Origin: an uncultured Bacteroidota bacterium
Lineage (GTDB): Bacteria > Bacteroidota > Bacteroidia > Flavobacteriales > Flavobacteriaceae
Reading direction: 5' to 3'
Length of the DNA: 6,116 nucleotides
Assembly: GCA_903819815.1 (NCBI GenBank)
Contig: CAIJFC010000267.1
Location: forward strand, 1 to 6,116
Below are positions 1 through 6,116 of this stretch, piece by piece. Made by a program: the position numbers and the translations under genes. How positions within the stretch are numbered: the first letter of the stretch is position 1; the number at the start of each line of letters is the position of its first letter. Below the pieces are notes generated by a model. It had not been told where the DNA came from, did not search any database, and saw only the letters and a list, made by a program, of their open reading frames with translations.

Positions 1-13
1 AAACCCATTTATA

Positions 14-1315
14 ATGAAACTATTTTACAAATATTCATTAACATTTTCTGTATTATTTTTATTATCATGCTTTTTATCATGTACGACTGAAGATGTAAGT
101 CCATTTCCTCCTACATTAGGTACTTTTACGGTTCCAGCAAAACGAATGGGAAGCTTGCCTTTTTTAATAACTCCACCAACTTCAAATAGTGCCGGTGCAT
201 TTACCTACATCTCCGCGGATCCTTCAATTGCAACAATAAGTGGTTCAACTGTAACGGTTGTTGGAATTGGAACTACCACAATAACAGCTACTCAAGCTGC
301 AGATGCTGGTTATGGTTCAAGATCTGTTGCAGCAACATTCACTGTTTCTCAATTAGAACCACCAACAATTGGTGCGTTTAACGTTCCTTCAAAAATGATG
401 GGAAGTGTTCCTTTTCAAATAACTCCCCCAACTTCAAATAGTGGTGGCGCATTCTCCTATACCAGTAGTACTACTTCTGTTGCCACAATTAGCGGATCAA
501 CAATTACCGTTGTAGGTGCTGGAACCTCTACTATCACTGCTACTCAAGCTGCATTTGGTACTTTTGCTTCAGGGACTGCAACGGCTACATTTACAGTAAC
601 AGCAAATATTCCGGCGGCAAATATTGCTTCAGATAATTTTGATGCGACAGCTGGAACTGCTTTAACAGCAAATGGATGGGTTGCACATAGTAGCAGTACC
701 ACTAACCCAATTTTGACCACTTCACCAGGACTTACGTTTCCAAATTATTTTGGATCTGGAATAGGAAATGCTGCTAGTGTAACAAGTATTGGACAAGATG
801 TTTCTTTGCAGTTTACATCGGTTTCATCAGGAACGGTATACGCTTCCTTTCTTATAAAAGCGACTGCATCCCCTTTATGTATAGACCAATATTTCTTTGG
901 TTTTGGAAATAATGATGTTGCAGATACGGCATATAGAGGTAAGTTAATGATCAATCAAGATGCTACCAATCCCGCAAAATTCAAATTTGGATTTGCGGCT
1001 AATTTAACCAATAGATACACAACGAATCTATATGATTATGGGACTACTTATCTTGTAGTTATTAAATATAAAATTGTTAATTCAACTGTAACTAATGCCA
1101 ATGGAATCCTTGGTCGAGACGAAACAAGTTTGTATGTTTTTGACACCACTTCAAGCTACTTAACTGAGCCTAGTGTTCCAACTATTGGAATTGAAGACAC
1201 TTCTTCAGTTGATATTCTTCCGGGTAGAGTTGCGCTTAGACAAGACAATGTCAACTCTCCAAATGTAATTATTGATGGATTGAGAGTAGATAGTTCTTGG
1301 AATCTTAGAAATTAA
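14..1315 (+). CDS. Surface-type lipoprotein with two Ig-like repeats and a C-terminal lectin-like beta-sandwich
   Basis: This 433-residue protein has an N-terminal hydrophobic segment (about residues 4-22) ending in two possible lipoboxes, LLSC19 and FLSC23. C23 is preferred because it is followed by TTED, an acidic stretch resembling the Bacteroidota signal that exports lipoproteins to the cell surface. Residues 32-115 and 116-199 are two gap-free 84-residue repeats, each with an ATISGST..TVVG.G...ITATQAA core typical of bacterial Ig-like BIG2-type domains. Residues about 203-433 resemble a beta-sandwich domain found in many flavobacterial secreted proteins (NGW.AHS near 220-226, SGIGNAAS near 248-255, YASFL at 276-280, IDGLRVDSSW near 420-429), probably concanavalin/LamG-like. 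No type IX secretion C-terminal domain follows. The ATG at 14 gives a proper lipoprotein signal; only 13 bases precede it, so the promoter or any upstream operon gene lies outside the window. A surface binding or adhesion role is inferred; the ligand is unknown. Confidence 0.85.
   Translation: MKLFYKYSLTFSVLFLLSCFLSCTTEDVSPFPPTLGTFTVPAKRMGSLPFLITPPTSNSAGAFTYISADPSIATISGSTVTVVGIGTTTITATQAADAGYGSRSVAATFTVSQLEPPTIGAFNVPSKMMGSVPFQITPPTSNSGGAFSYTSSTTSVATISGSTITVVGAGTSTITATQAAFGTFASGTATATFTVTANIPAANIASDNFDATAGTALTANGWVAHSSSTTNPILTTSPGLTFPNYFGSGIGNAASVTSIGQDVSLQFTSVSSGTVYASFLIKATASPLCIDQYFFGFGNNDVADTAYRGKLMINQDATNPAKFKFGFAANLTNRYTTNLYDYGTTYLVVIKYKIVNSTVTNANGILGRDETSLYVFDTTSSYLTEPSVPTIGIEDTSSVDILPGRVALRQDNVNSPNVIIDGLRVDSSWNLRN
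107..358 (+). repeat. Ig-like tandem repeat, copy 1 (252 bp, in frame)
   Basis: This is the first copy of an in-frame 252-bp tandem duplication inside the lipoprotein gene, coding residues 32-115. It starts with PPTLGTF and ends just before the second PPT. It aligns with the next copy without gaps; a hand count gives about 54 identical residues of 84. The core is shared almost word for word, while the last 20 or so residues diverge apart from a common ATFTV strand. Confidence 0.9.
359..610 (+). repeat. Ig-like tandem repeat, copy 2 (252 bp, in frame)
   Basis: This is the second copy of the 84-residue unit, coding residues 116-199 and directly adjoining copy 1. Several differences are conservative (I/V, T/S, A/G), which suggests an older duplication kept as a structural spacer rather than a fresh sequence error. 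Confidence 0.9.
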
Positions 1316-1331
1316 TTTGATAAAGTTAGAA

Positions 1332-1342
1332 ACAAAAATGAA
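1332..1342 (+). promoter_or_regulatory. A-rich start context that supports ATG 1338
   Basis: The sequence ACAAAAATGAA around the ATG at 1338 is matched exactly at the start of the second porin (4208-4218). No purine-rich Shine-Dalgarno sequence is present, as is usual in Bacteroidota, where A residues just before the start help initiation. The shared context favours 1338 over the in-frame TTG at 1317. Confidence 0.5.
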
Positions 1343-2651
1343 GAATCTAAAAAGGATACTAACTTTAAGCTTTTTACTGCTTTTGGTTGTAGAATATTCA
1401 AATGCACAAGTAATTGTTCTTAACAAATATAAATTTGGAGAGGGCTTGGAATTTTCAGGAAACGACAATAACTATAAAATGGAAATTTCAGGATATCTTC
1501 AGCCCATTACCGAAAGCAAAAAATATCTAGACAACGATGATTCCTCATTATACAATAGAATGAGATTGAGAAGGGCTCGTTTGAATTTTTCAGGAAGTTC
1601 AAAAAAAGATAAAATATCGTATCGCTTACAACTCGATTTAACTGGCGGAGGCGAGAGCGATGCATCTATTGGCAGCTTAGTTTTTGATGCTTGGGTTGCG
1701 TATGATGTAACCAAACGAATCAAATTAAGTTTTGGACAAAAAGCAACTGGTACAGACAATCGAGAACTTGGAATGCGTTCTACAACGCTACAACTAGCGG
1801 AAAGAAGTCCAATATCTGCCGCTTTTGCCTCTGTTCGTGAATTTGGAATTTTTGCTGAATCTACCTATAAAATATCAAAGCAATCCTATATAAAACCTGA
1901 GTTTGCTATTACCAATGGAGACGGAATTAATGTTTTCGGAAAAGACCATGGGGGATTAAAATATGGTGGACGAATTGATTATTTGCCTTTCGGACTTTTC
2001 AATAATTTTGGGCAATACCGTCAAGCAGACATAGAAAGAGAATTAACTCCAAAATTTGTAATAGGAGCCAACTATAGTTACAATGTTGGAATTAGCGATA
2101 GAAGAGGAAGTGAAAGTGGGACTATATTATATTTAGACAATCTGAATAAGGAATTGTTACCTGATTATATGAAATACGGCATTGATTTCTTGTTTAAATA
2201 CCGAGGTTTTTCACTTTTAGGAGAATATATAAATGCTTCTGCAAGAGTTCCAAGCGGCATTACTCAAAGGGTTCGGGTAGACGGAACAACTTCTACAGTC
2301 TTTACCGTAAACGGAATTCAGGATGTTGACAGCTATATTAAAGGAAGAATGATGGTTGGTGAGGGTTATAACCTACAAAGTGGTTACGTTTTCAAAAACC
2401 TATTTTCAATAGATGGAAGAATTGCCCATCTGAAACCTGAAACCAATTCATTTTTAAATAATGGAACGTATTACAATCGCTCTAATTATTATACCCTTGG
2501 AATTACAAAATACCTAGCTCGAAATTATGGGGCTAAAATTCAATTGGATTTCACCTATATCAATGCCAAAACAGGATCGAATGATATCAATGGAAATTTA
2601 ATAAGAGGTAATGAATTTATCACAAGAGTAATTACTACTTTTTCATTTTAA
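1338..2651 (+). CDS. Outer-membrane porin, phosphate-selective OprO/OprP type (first paralogue)
   Basis: This is a 437-residue beta-barrel porin of the Porin_O_P type. From the ATG at 1338 it has a clean signal peptide, MKNLKRILTL then a Leu/Val-rich core, with likely cleavage at SNA23|Q24. An in-frame TTG at 1317 would add seven residues (MIKLETK) and begin 1 base after the lipoprotein stop; it is less likely because the signal peptide fits ATG 1338. Visible family features are alternating strands, an Arg-rich strand RMRLRRAR at residues 74-81, FGQK near 132-135, REFGIF near 167-172, AITNGDG near 190-196, GGLKYGGRID at 205-214, and a C-terminal Phe (TTFSF), the usual barrel-assembly signal. 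It is clearly paralogous to the porin at 4214. The gene lies 22 bases after the lipoprotein gene and 4 before the M14 gene, so cotranscription is likely. Phosphate selectivity is a family label only; the true solute is unknown and may be a product or substrate of the neighbouring hydrolase. Confidence 0.88.
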   Translation: MKNLKRILTLSFLLLLVVEYSNAQVIVLNKYKFGEGLEFSGNDNNYKMEISGYLQPITESKKYLDNDDSSLYNRMRLRRARLNFSGSSKKDKISYRLQLDLTGGGESDASIGSLVFDAWVAYDVTKRIKLSFGQKATGTDNRELGMRSTTLQLAERSPISAAFASVREFGIFAESTYKISKQSYIKPEFAITNGDGINVFGKDHGGLKYGGRIDYLPFGLFNNFGQYRQADIERELTPKFVIGANYSYNVGISDRRGSESGTILYLDNLNKELLPDYMKYGIDFLFKYRGFSLLGEYINASARVPSGITQRVRVDGTTSTVFTVNGIQDVDSYIKGRMMVGEGYNLQSGYVFKNLFSIDGRIAHLKPETNSFLNNGTYYNRSNYYTLGITKYLARNYGAKIQLDFTYINAKTGSNDINGNLIRGNEFITRVITTFSF

Positions 2652-2655
2652 TAGT

Positions 2656-4206
2656 ATGATAAATAAAATCAAATTACTGGTTTTTTTAAATCTGATTGTA
2701 TTTCGAATGTTCGGGCAATTCAATCCGCAAAATGACGAAATAACGAAAAAGTTTTTTCCAGATTCAGAATTGGATATTCATACGCCTGCGTTCTCTAAAA
2801 AAGGATTTACTAATTATAATGATATGATGGAATATCTTAATAAATTAGTTGCGGAACACCCTCAAGAAATTTCACTTTCCTTTATTGGCGAAAGCCAAAA
2901 AAATAAGAAAATTCCAATGGTAGTCTTGAATAAAGACAATGGAAAAGAAAAAGAAAAAATAAAAGTATGGTTTCAAGGCGGACTTCATGGCGATGAACCT
3001 GCGGGAACTGAAACGATGTTATTTTTAATTGATAAAGTACTTAACGACCCAAATTACACTTATTTATTAGATAAAATTACCCTTTCAATTGTTCCCATGG
3101 CGAACATTGATGGTTATGAAAAACTCGATCGTTATGCTGCCAATGGATTGGATTTAAATAGAGATCAAGTGAAATTGATGTGTAAAGAAAGTAATTTCTT
3201 GAAAAAAGCATTTAGTGATTTTGGTGCAGAAGTAGCCGTTGATTTCCATGAATACCGTCCATTCAGAAAAGAATTCGGATTGTTAGGAACAGACGGAATT
3301 TGTTCCATTTATGATGCTATGTTTATGTATTCAGGCAACTTGAATCTGCCTCAAAATTTAAGAGATTATACGAAGAATGTTTTTGTGGGTAATGCCAAAA
3401 AAGTAATGGAATCCAATAATTTCATTTTTAGAGATTACATCGCAAGTGTCAAACACAATAATGAAGTACACTTTAATCAATGTACAACCGAAGCTAGATC
3501 GAGTACTACTTCGTATGCTTTGACCAATTGTATTTCGTCGCTAATTGAAATTCGAGGAGTAAACCTTCAAAAGACCTCTTTCAAAAGAAGAATAAACACT
3601 ACTTTTTTAATTGCAACGTCTTTCCTAAAAACAGTTTATGACGATGCCTCAAATATTAAAGAAGTACTAAGGATTTCCAATAATTCAAAACCGGAGAATT
3701 TAGTCGTTGTTGCTAATAAACCACAAGAAACGCAAACCATTAGGGCAATTAGTTTAAAAGACAATTCAGAAATCTCTTTAGATGTAAAAGTCAATAATGC
3801 AATTAAATGTACTCCTGTTTTAGAAAGAAAAAGACCTACTGCTTATTTAATTCTTCCGGAACAAAAAATTCTAGTTGATAAATTAATTATTCTAGGATTA
3901 AAAGTGGATGAACTTTCTGAGGATAAAAAAATAAAAGTAGAATCGTATACGGTTACCTCTATTCGTGTCAATCCAGATGAAGAAGAGGGATACAATGCTC
4001 AAAAAGCCGAAACAAGCCTTTCTGAAACAGAAAAGTCTTTCCCGAAAGGAACATTTATTGTCTATTTAGATCAAAAAAATGCTAAGATGGCAACTGAGGT
4101 ATTAGAGCCAGAAAGTGAAAATGGGTTTGTCAAATTTGAAACGCTAAAAGTTATAAAAAATCAAGAATTACCAATTTATAGATACTTAACCAATGAAAAA
4201 ATATAA
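2656..4206 (+). CDS. Secreted M14-family zinc carboxypeptidase/amidohydrolase
   Basis: This 516-residue enzyme carries the M14 metallocarboxypeptidase signature. H111 and E114 in GGLHGDEPAGTE and H198 in VDFHEY are the expected zinc ligands. N168-R169 in GLDLNRD match the substrate-carboxylate-binding Asn-Arg pair, and E298 in LIEIRG fits the catalytic general base. The fold spans about residues 50-330. The N-terminus (MINKIKLLVFLNLIVFRMFG|Q) looks like a signal peptide cut after G20, placing the enzyme in the periplasm or outside. Residues about 335-516 form an extra region with RPTAYLILPE near 393-402 and FPKGTFIVYLDQ near 462-472, found with bacterial M14 enzymes of this length, of unknown function. 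M14 members cleave C-terminal amino acids, and some relatives cleave N-acyl amino acids; the specificity is not readable here. I could not place an equivalent of carboxypeptidase A Tyr248 with confidence; Y287 is closer to Tyr259 by spacing. The gene starts 4 bases after the first porin and ends at the second. Confidence 0.88.
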   Translation: MINKIKLLVFLNLIVFRMFGQFNPQNDEITKKFFPDSELDIHTPAFSKKGFTNYNDMMEYLNKLVAEHPQEISLSFIGESQKNKKIPMVVLNKDNGKEKEKIKVWFQGGLHGDEPAGTETMLFLIDKVLNDPNYTYLLDKITLSIVPMANIDGYEKLDRYAANGLDLNRDQVKLMCKESNFLKKAFSDFGAEVAVDFHEYRPFRKEFGLLGTDGICSIYDAMFMYSGNLNLPQNLRDYTKNVFVGNAKKVMESNNFIFRDYIASVKHNNEVHFNQCTTEARSSTTSYALTNCISSLIEIRGVNLQKTSFKRRINTTFLIATSFLKTVYDDASNIKEVLRISNNSKPENLVVVANKPQETQTIRAISLKDNSEISLDVKVNNAIKCTPVLERKRPTAYLILPEQKILVDKLIILGLKVDELSEDKKIKVESYTVTSIRVNPDEEEGYNAQKAETSLSETEKSFPKGTFIVYLDQKNAKMATEVLEPESENGFVKFETLKVIKNQELPIYRYLTNEKI

Positions 4207-4207
4207 C

Positions 4208-4218
4208 ACAAAAATGAA
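4208..4218 (+). promoter_or_regulatory. A-rich start context that supports ATG 4214
   Basis: ACAAAAATGAA here is identical to the start context of the first porin (1332-1342). It favours ATG 4214 over the in-frame ATG at 4193, which lies inside the end of the M14 gene. Either choice leaves the mature protein unchanged. Confidence 0.5.
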
Positions 4219-5461
4219 ATTAAAAGCAATTGCAACCGCTATAATTATATTGATAGGATATTCAAGTTCGGCTCAAGTTGAAATAAAAACGGAATCAAAA
4301 GAATTCCAGTTGGGTGATGGCTTAGGTTTTAATGTTAATGATGGCGACTATAAATTCAGGATTAGTGGATTTATTCAAGGAGCCTATAAATATGAAAAAA
4401 CAGATGGAGCTGTTGCTAGTACTTACATGAATGCTAGAAATGCCTATTTGTCTATTTCAGGAAGTATGTACAAAGAAAAAGTATCCTTTCTATTGCAAAA
4501 TAATTTCAGTAATGGAAAACCGCTTTTGGATGCTTGGTTGGCATACTCCCCGACTTCAAAAATGAAAATTAGTTTTGGGCAAAAGCAAACCTTCACTAAT
4601 AATAGAGAAATGACATATTATGAAGATAAACTTCAATTTGTAGATCGTGGAATATTTAGTTCTGAATTCAGCAACACTGGACGAGAATTTGGTGTTTTTT
4701 TAGAAACCCAATTGGGTAATAAATCTTTCATTGTTAAGCCAAAACTTGCTATTACTTCTGGCGATGGAGTTAATTCCTTTGGAGCCAATTCAATTGATGT
4801 AGATAAAGGAGGATTAAAATATGGCGGACGAATCGATTTTCTTCCATTAGGTAATTTCAAACCGGGTAACGACGGTTATATTGCAGATTTATTACACGAA
4901 GACAAAATAAAAATTCTTGCGGGAGCGGCTTTTAGTTATAACAACGGAGCTAGCAATAAAGTGGGAGAAGGTCACGGTGATTTTGTATTTTACGATAGTA
5001 ATTTCAAGCAAAAATTACCAGATTATAGAAAATCATATGGTGATATTCTAATTAAATATAAAGGATTTTCATTTTTAGGTGAATATGTAAGTTCATCCGC
5101 TTTATCTCTTGAGGGCACTTTTATAAATTCTACGGCTACTGTGCCTTTATTTATGACAGAAATTAGTAACTATTTGGCTTTAGGAAATGGCTATAATATT
5201 CAAGGGGGTTACGTTTCTAAATCTGGACTTTCACTGGATTTTAAATATGAAAAATTAACTAAAGAATTTAATAAAGCTTCTTCTTTATTATCCAATCAAG
5301 ATGCATTTACAATGGGTATAACAAAATATTTAAAAGGGAATGATTTAAAAATTCAAGCATCCGTTTCTACTAGAAATAATGAACAATTTAATGCTACTTT
5401 AAATGCCAATGAAAAAATAAAAACTGCAACAGTGCAATTGAGCTTTCAAGTAGTTTTTTAA
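4214..5461 (+). CDS. Outer-membrane porin, OprO/OprP type (second paralogue)
   Basis: This porin is 415 residues from ATG 4214, with a signal peptide MKLKAIATAIIILIGYSSSA|Q cut after A20. The alternative ATG at 4193 gives 422 residues and a 14-base overlap with the M14 gene. It aligns along its length with the first porin: ISGF near 50-53, LLDAW near 104-108, FGQK near 121-124, REFGVF at 157-162, AITSGDGVNSFG at 179-190, GGLKYGGRIDFLPLG at 199-213, KLPDY near 267-271, GFSFLGEY near 284-291, GNGYNIQGGYV near 324-334, GITKYL near 368-373, and a terminal Phe (SFQVVF). It lacks the Arg-rich strand of the first porin (MNARNAY instead of RMRLRRAR), so its pore may differ in charge. It sits 7 bases after the M14 gene and 19 before the symporter. 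Outer-membrane diffusion of small solutes is the family role; the solute is not known. Confidence 0.87.
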   Translation: MKLKAIATAIIILIGYSSSAQVEIKTESKEFQLGDGLGFNVNDGDYKFRISGFIQGAYKYEKTDGAVASTYMNARNAYLSISGSMYKEKVSFLLQNNFSNGKPLLDAWLAYSPTSKMKISFGQKQTFTNNREMTYYEDKLQFVDRGIFSSEFSNTGREFGVFLETQLGNKSFIVKPKLAITSGDGVNSFGANSIDVDKGGLKYGGRIDFLPLGNFKPGNDGYIADLLHEDKIKILAGAAFSYNNGASNKVGEGHGDFVFYDSNFKQKLPDYRKSYGDILIKYKGFSFLGEYVSSSALSLEGTFINSTATVPLFMTEISNYLALGNGYNIQGGYVSKSGLSLDFKYEKLTKEFNKASSLLSNQDAFTMGITKYLKGNDLKIQASVSTRNNEQFNATLNANEKIKTATVQLSFQVVF

Positions 5462-5480
5462 TTCCAATATAATTAACTCT

Positions 5481-6116
5481 ATGAATTTCAATTCCAAAAC
5501 TAAAAAATTAGTTTTTTCAATACTTACCAATCTAACCTTTTGGGTTTTAATCGCAATTTTGATTGGTGTTTTCGTGGGGCATTATACCCCAGACACCGGT
5601 GTTCAAATGAAGGTTGTTGGCGATGGATTTATTAGTATCATAAAACTTTTTATTGTTCCAATAATATTTCTAACCATTGTATTGGGAATTGGAGGAATGG
5701 GCGATTTGAAAAAAGTCGGTCGAATTGGTGTAAAATCATTGCTATATTTTGAAATTGTTTCTACAATAGCTTTAGCCATAGGAATCATTGTTGGATATAT
5801 CGCACAACCTGGAAAAATTGACAAGACTGGTTTAGATATTCAAGATGCAAGTAAATATACTCAAAGTTCAGGTGAAGGATTTAATTGGGTTTCTTTTTTC
5901 ATGAGCAATTCTACACTTCAAGTTTTAATTTTTGCAATAATTATAGGTGTTTTATTGAATTATCATTCTAAAAGAGAGCAAATAGTTGCCGTTTTATATA
6001 AATGCTCTAAAATTGTTTTTAAAGCACTTAAATATGTCATGTATCTAGCTCCATTAGGCGCATTTGGAGGAATGGCTTATACGGTTGGGAAATTTGGATT
6101 ACACACCCTAATTCCT
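5481..6116 (+). CDS. DctA-like dicarboxylate/amino acid:cation symporter, N-terminal part (cut by window edge)
   Basis: The first 212 residues are present; the gene continues past the window and E. coli DctA, at about 430 residues, suggests roughly half is missing. The sequence closely matches DctA and the glutamate-symporter (SDF/DAACS) family: GDGFISIIKLFIVPIIF near 47-63, GIGGMGDLKKVGR near 69-81, LLYFEIVSTIAL near 87-98, QPG at 109-111, TLQVLIFA near 145-152, and YLAPLGAFGGMAYTVGKFG near 188-206. Hydrophobic segments lie at about 18-34, 50-72, 84-108, 146-162 and 178-200, so this is an inner-membrane protein. The family imports C4-dicarboxylates (succinate, fumarate, malate) or acidic amino acids with H+ or Na+; the substrate-binding region (HP1 to HP2) is outside the window. 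The loop before TLQV is shorter than in E. coli DctA. The ATG at 5481, 19 bases after the second porin, fits the usual short family N-terminus. Called dctA-like without a firm symbol. Confidence 0.88.
   Translation, partial: MNFNSKTKKLVFSILTNLTFWVLIAILIGVFVGHYTPDTGVQMKVVGDGFISIIKLFIVPIIFLTIVLGIGGMGDLKKVGRIGVKSLLYFEIVSTIALAIGIIVGYIAQPGKIDKTGLDIQDASKYTQSSGEGFNWVSFFMSNSTLQVLIFAIIIGVLLNYHSKREQIVAVLYKCSKIVFKALKYVMYLAPLGAFGGMAYTVGKFGLHTLIP
5496..5517 (+). other. A/T-rich hairpin with T-tract inside the symporter start
   Basis: AAAACTAA (5496-5503) pairs with TTAGTTTT (5508-5515) around an AAAA loop, then two more T's follow. The 8-bp stem has one G-C pair, so it is weak. It lies in codons 6-13 of the symporter. 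It could affect translation or cause pausing, but in AT-rich DNA it may be chance. Confidence 0.2.

Noticed and set aside
745..954. Minus-strand reading frame of 69 codons
   Set aside because: It lies wholly inside the lipoprotein gene, has no recognisable domain, and its composition reads as the reverse of the sense gene.
14..1315. Lipoprotein as a SusD homologue or a type IX secretion cargo
   Set aside because: There is no SusD-like helical repeat region, no adjacent TonB-dependent receptor, and no C-terminal sorting domain; the protein is predicted all-beta.
1312..1319. TTAATTTG as a Bacteroidota -7 promoter element (TAnnTTTG) before the first porin
   Set aside because: It has one mismatch, overlaps the lipoprotein stop codon, and the nearest upstream TTG is too close to serve as the -33 element.
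1205..1468. Minus-strand reading frame of 87 codons across the lipoprotein-porin junction
   Set aside because: It overlaps the end of one well-supported gene and the signal peptide of the next, and shows no family features.
1499..1759. Minus-strand reading frame of 86 codons in the first porin
   Set aside because: It is antisense to a conserved porin region with no independent evidence for expression.
4633..4860. Minus-strand reading frame of 75 codons in the second porin
   Set aside because: It is antisense to conserved porin blocks and has no domain or initiation context of its own.
5451..5458. TAGTTTTT as a -7 promoter element for the symporter
   Set aside because: The last base does not match, and the only nearby TTG (5438-5440) is about 10 bases away, shorter than the expected spacing.
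5603..5824. Minus-strand reading frame of 73 codons in the symporter
   Set aside because: It is antisense to the conserved DctA-like core, which clearly carries the coding signal.

Overview
The window is AT-rich and reads as part of a chromosome from Bacteroidota, most likely a Flavobacterium-like member of the Flavobacteriia. The clues are two OprO/OprP-type porins with Bacteroidota-style signal peptides ending in ...AQ, starts without clear Shine-Dalgarno sequences, a lipoprotein with acidic residues just after its lipidated cysteine, and a C-terminal beta-sandwich type common in flavobacterial surface proteins. Species-level placement is not possible by eye.

Layout: five genes, all on the plus strand and tightly packed. 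(1) 14-1315, a surface-type lipoprotein with two near-identical Ig-like (BIG2-like) repeats and a C-terminal lectin-like beta-sandwich. (2) 1338-2651, a phosphate-selective-type porin. (3) 2656-4206, a secreted M14-family zinc carboxypeptidase or amidohydrolase. (4) 4214-5461 (alternative start 4193), a second porin paralogous to the first. (5) 5481 to the window edge, the N-terminal half of a DctA-like dicarboxylate/amino acid:cation symporter. Gaps between genes are 22, 4, 7 and 19 bases. I see no convincing terminator or promoter between genes, so one operon is the simplest reading. No stretch over 300 bases lacks a gene. I see no tRNA, rRNA, CRISPR array, insertion sequence or origin.

Working together (inference): the order binding lipoprotein, porin, hydrolase, porin, inner-membrane acid symporter looks like a small nutrient-uptake locus that does not use SusC/SusD. 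The M14 enzyme would release small acidic products (C-terminal amino acids, or an acyl group such as succinate) from peptides or N-acylated amino acids outside the cytoplasm. The porins would carry substrate or product across the outer membrane, and the DctA-like symporter would take up the resulting dicarboxylate or acidic amino acid. Each protein family is recognisable, but the substrate and the combined role are not established here.
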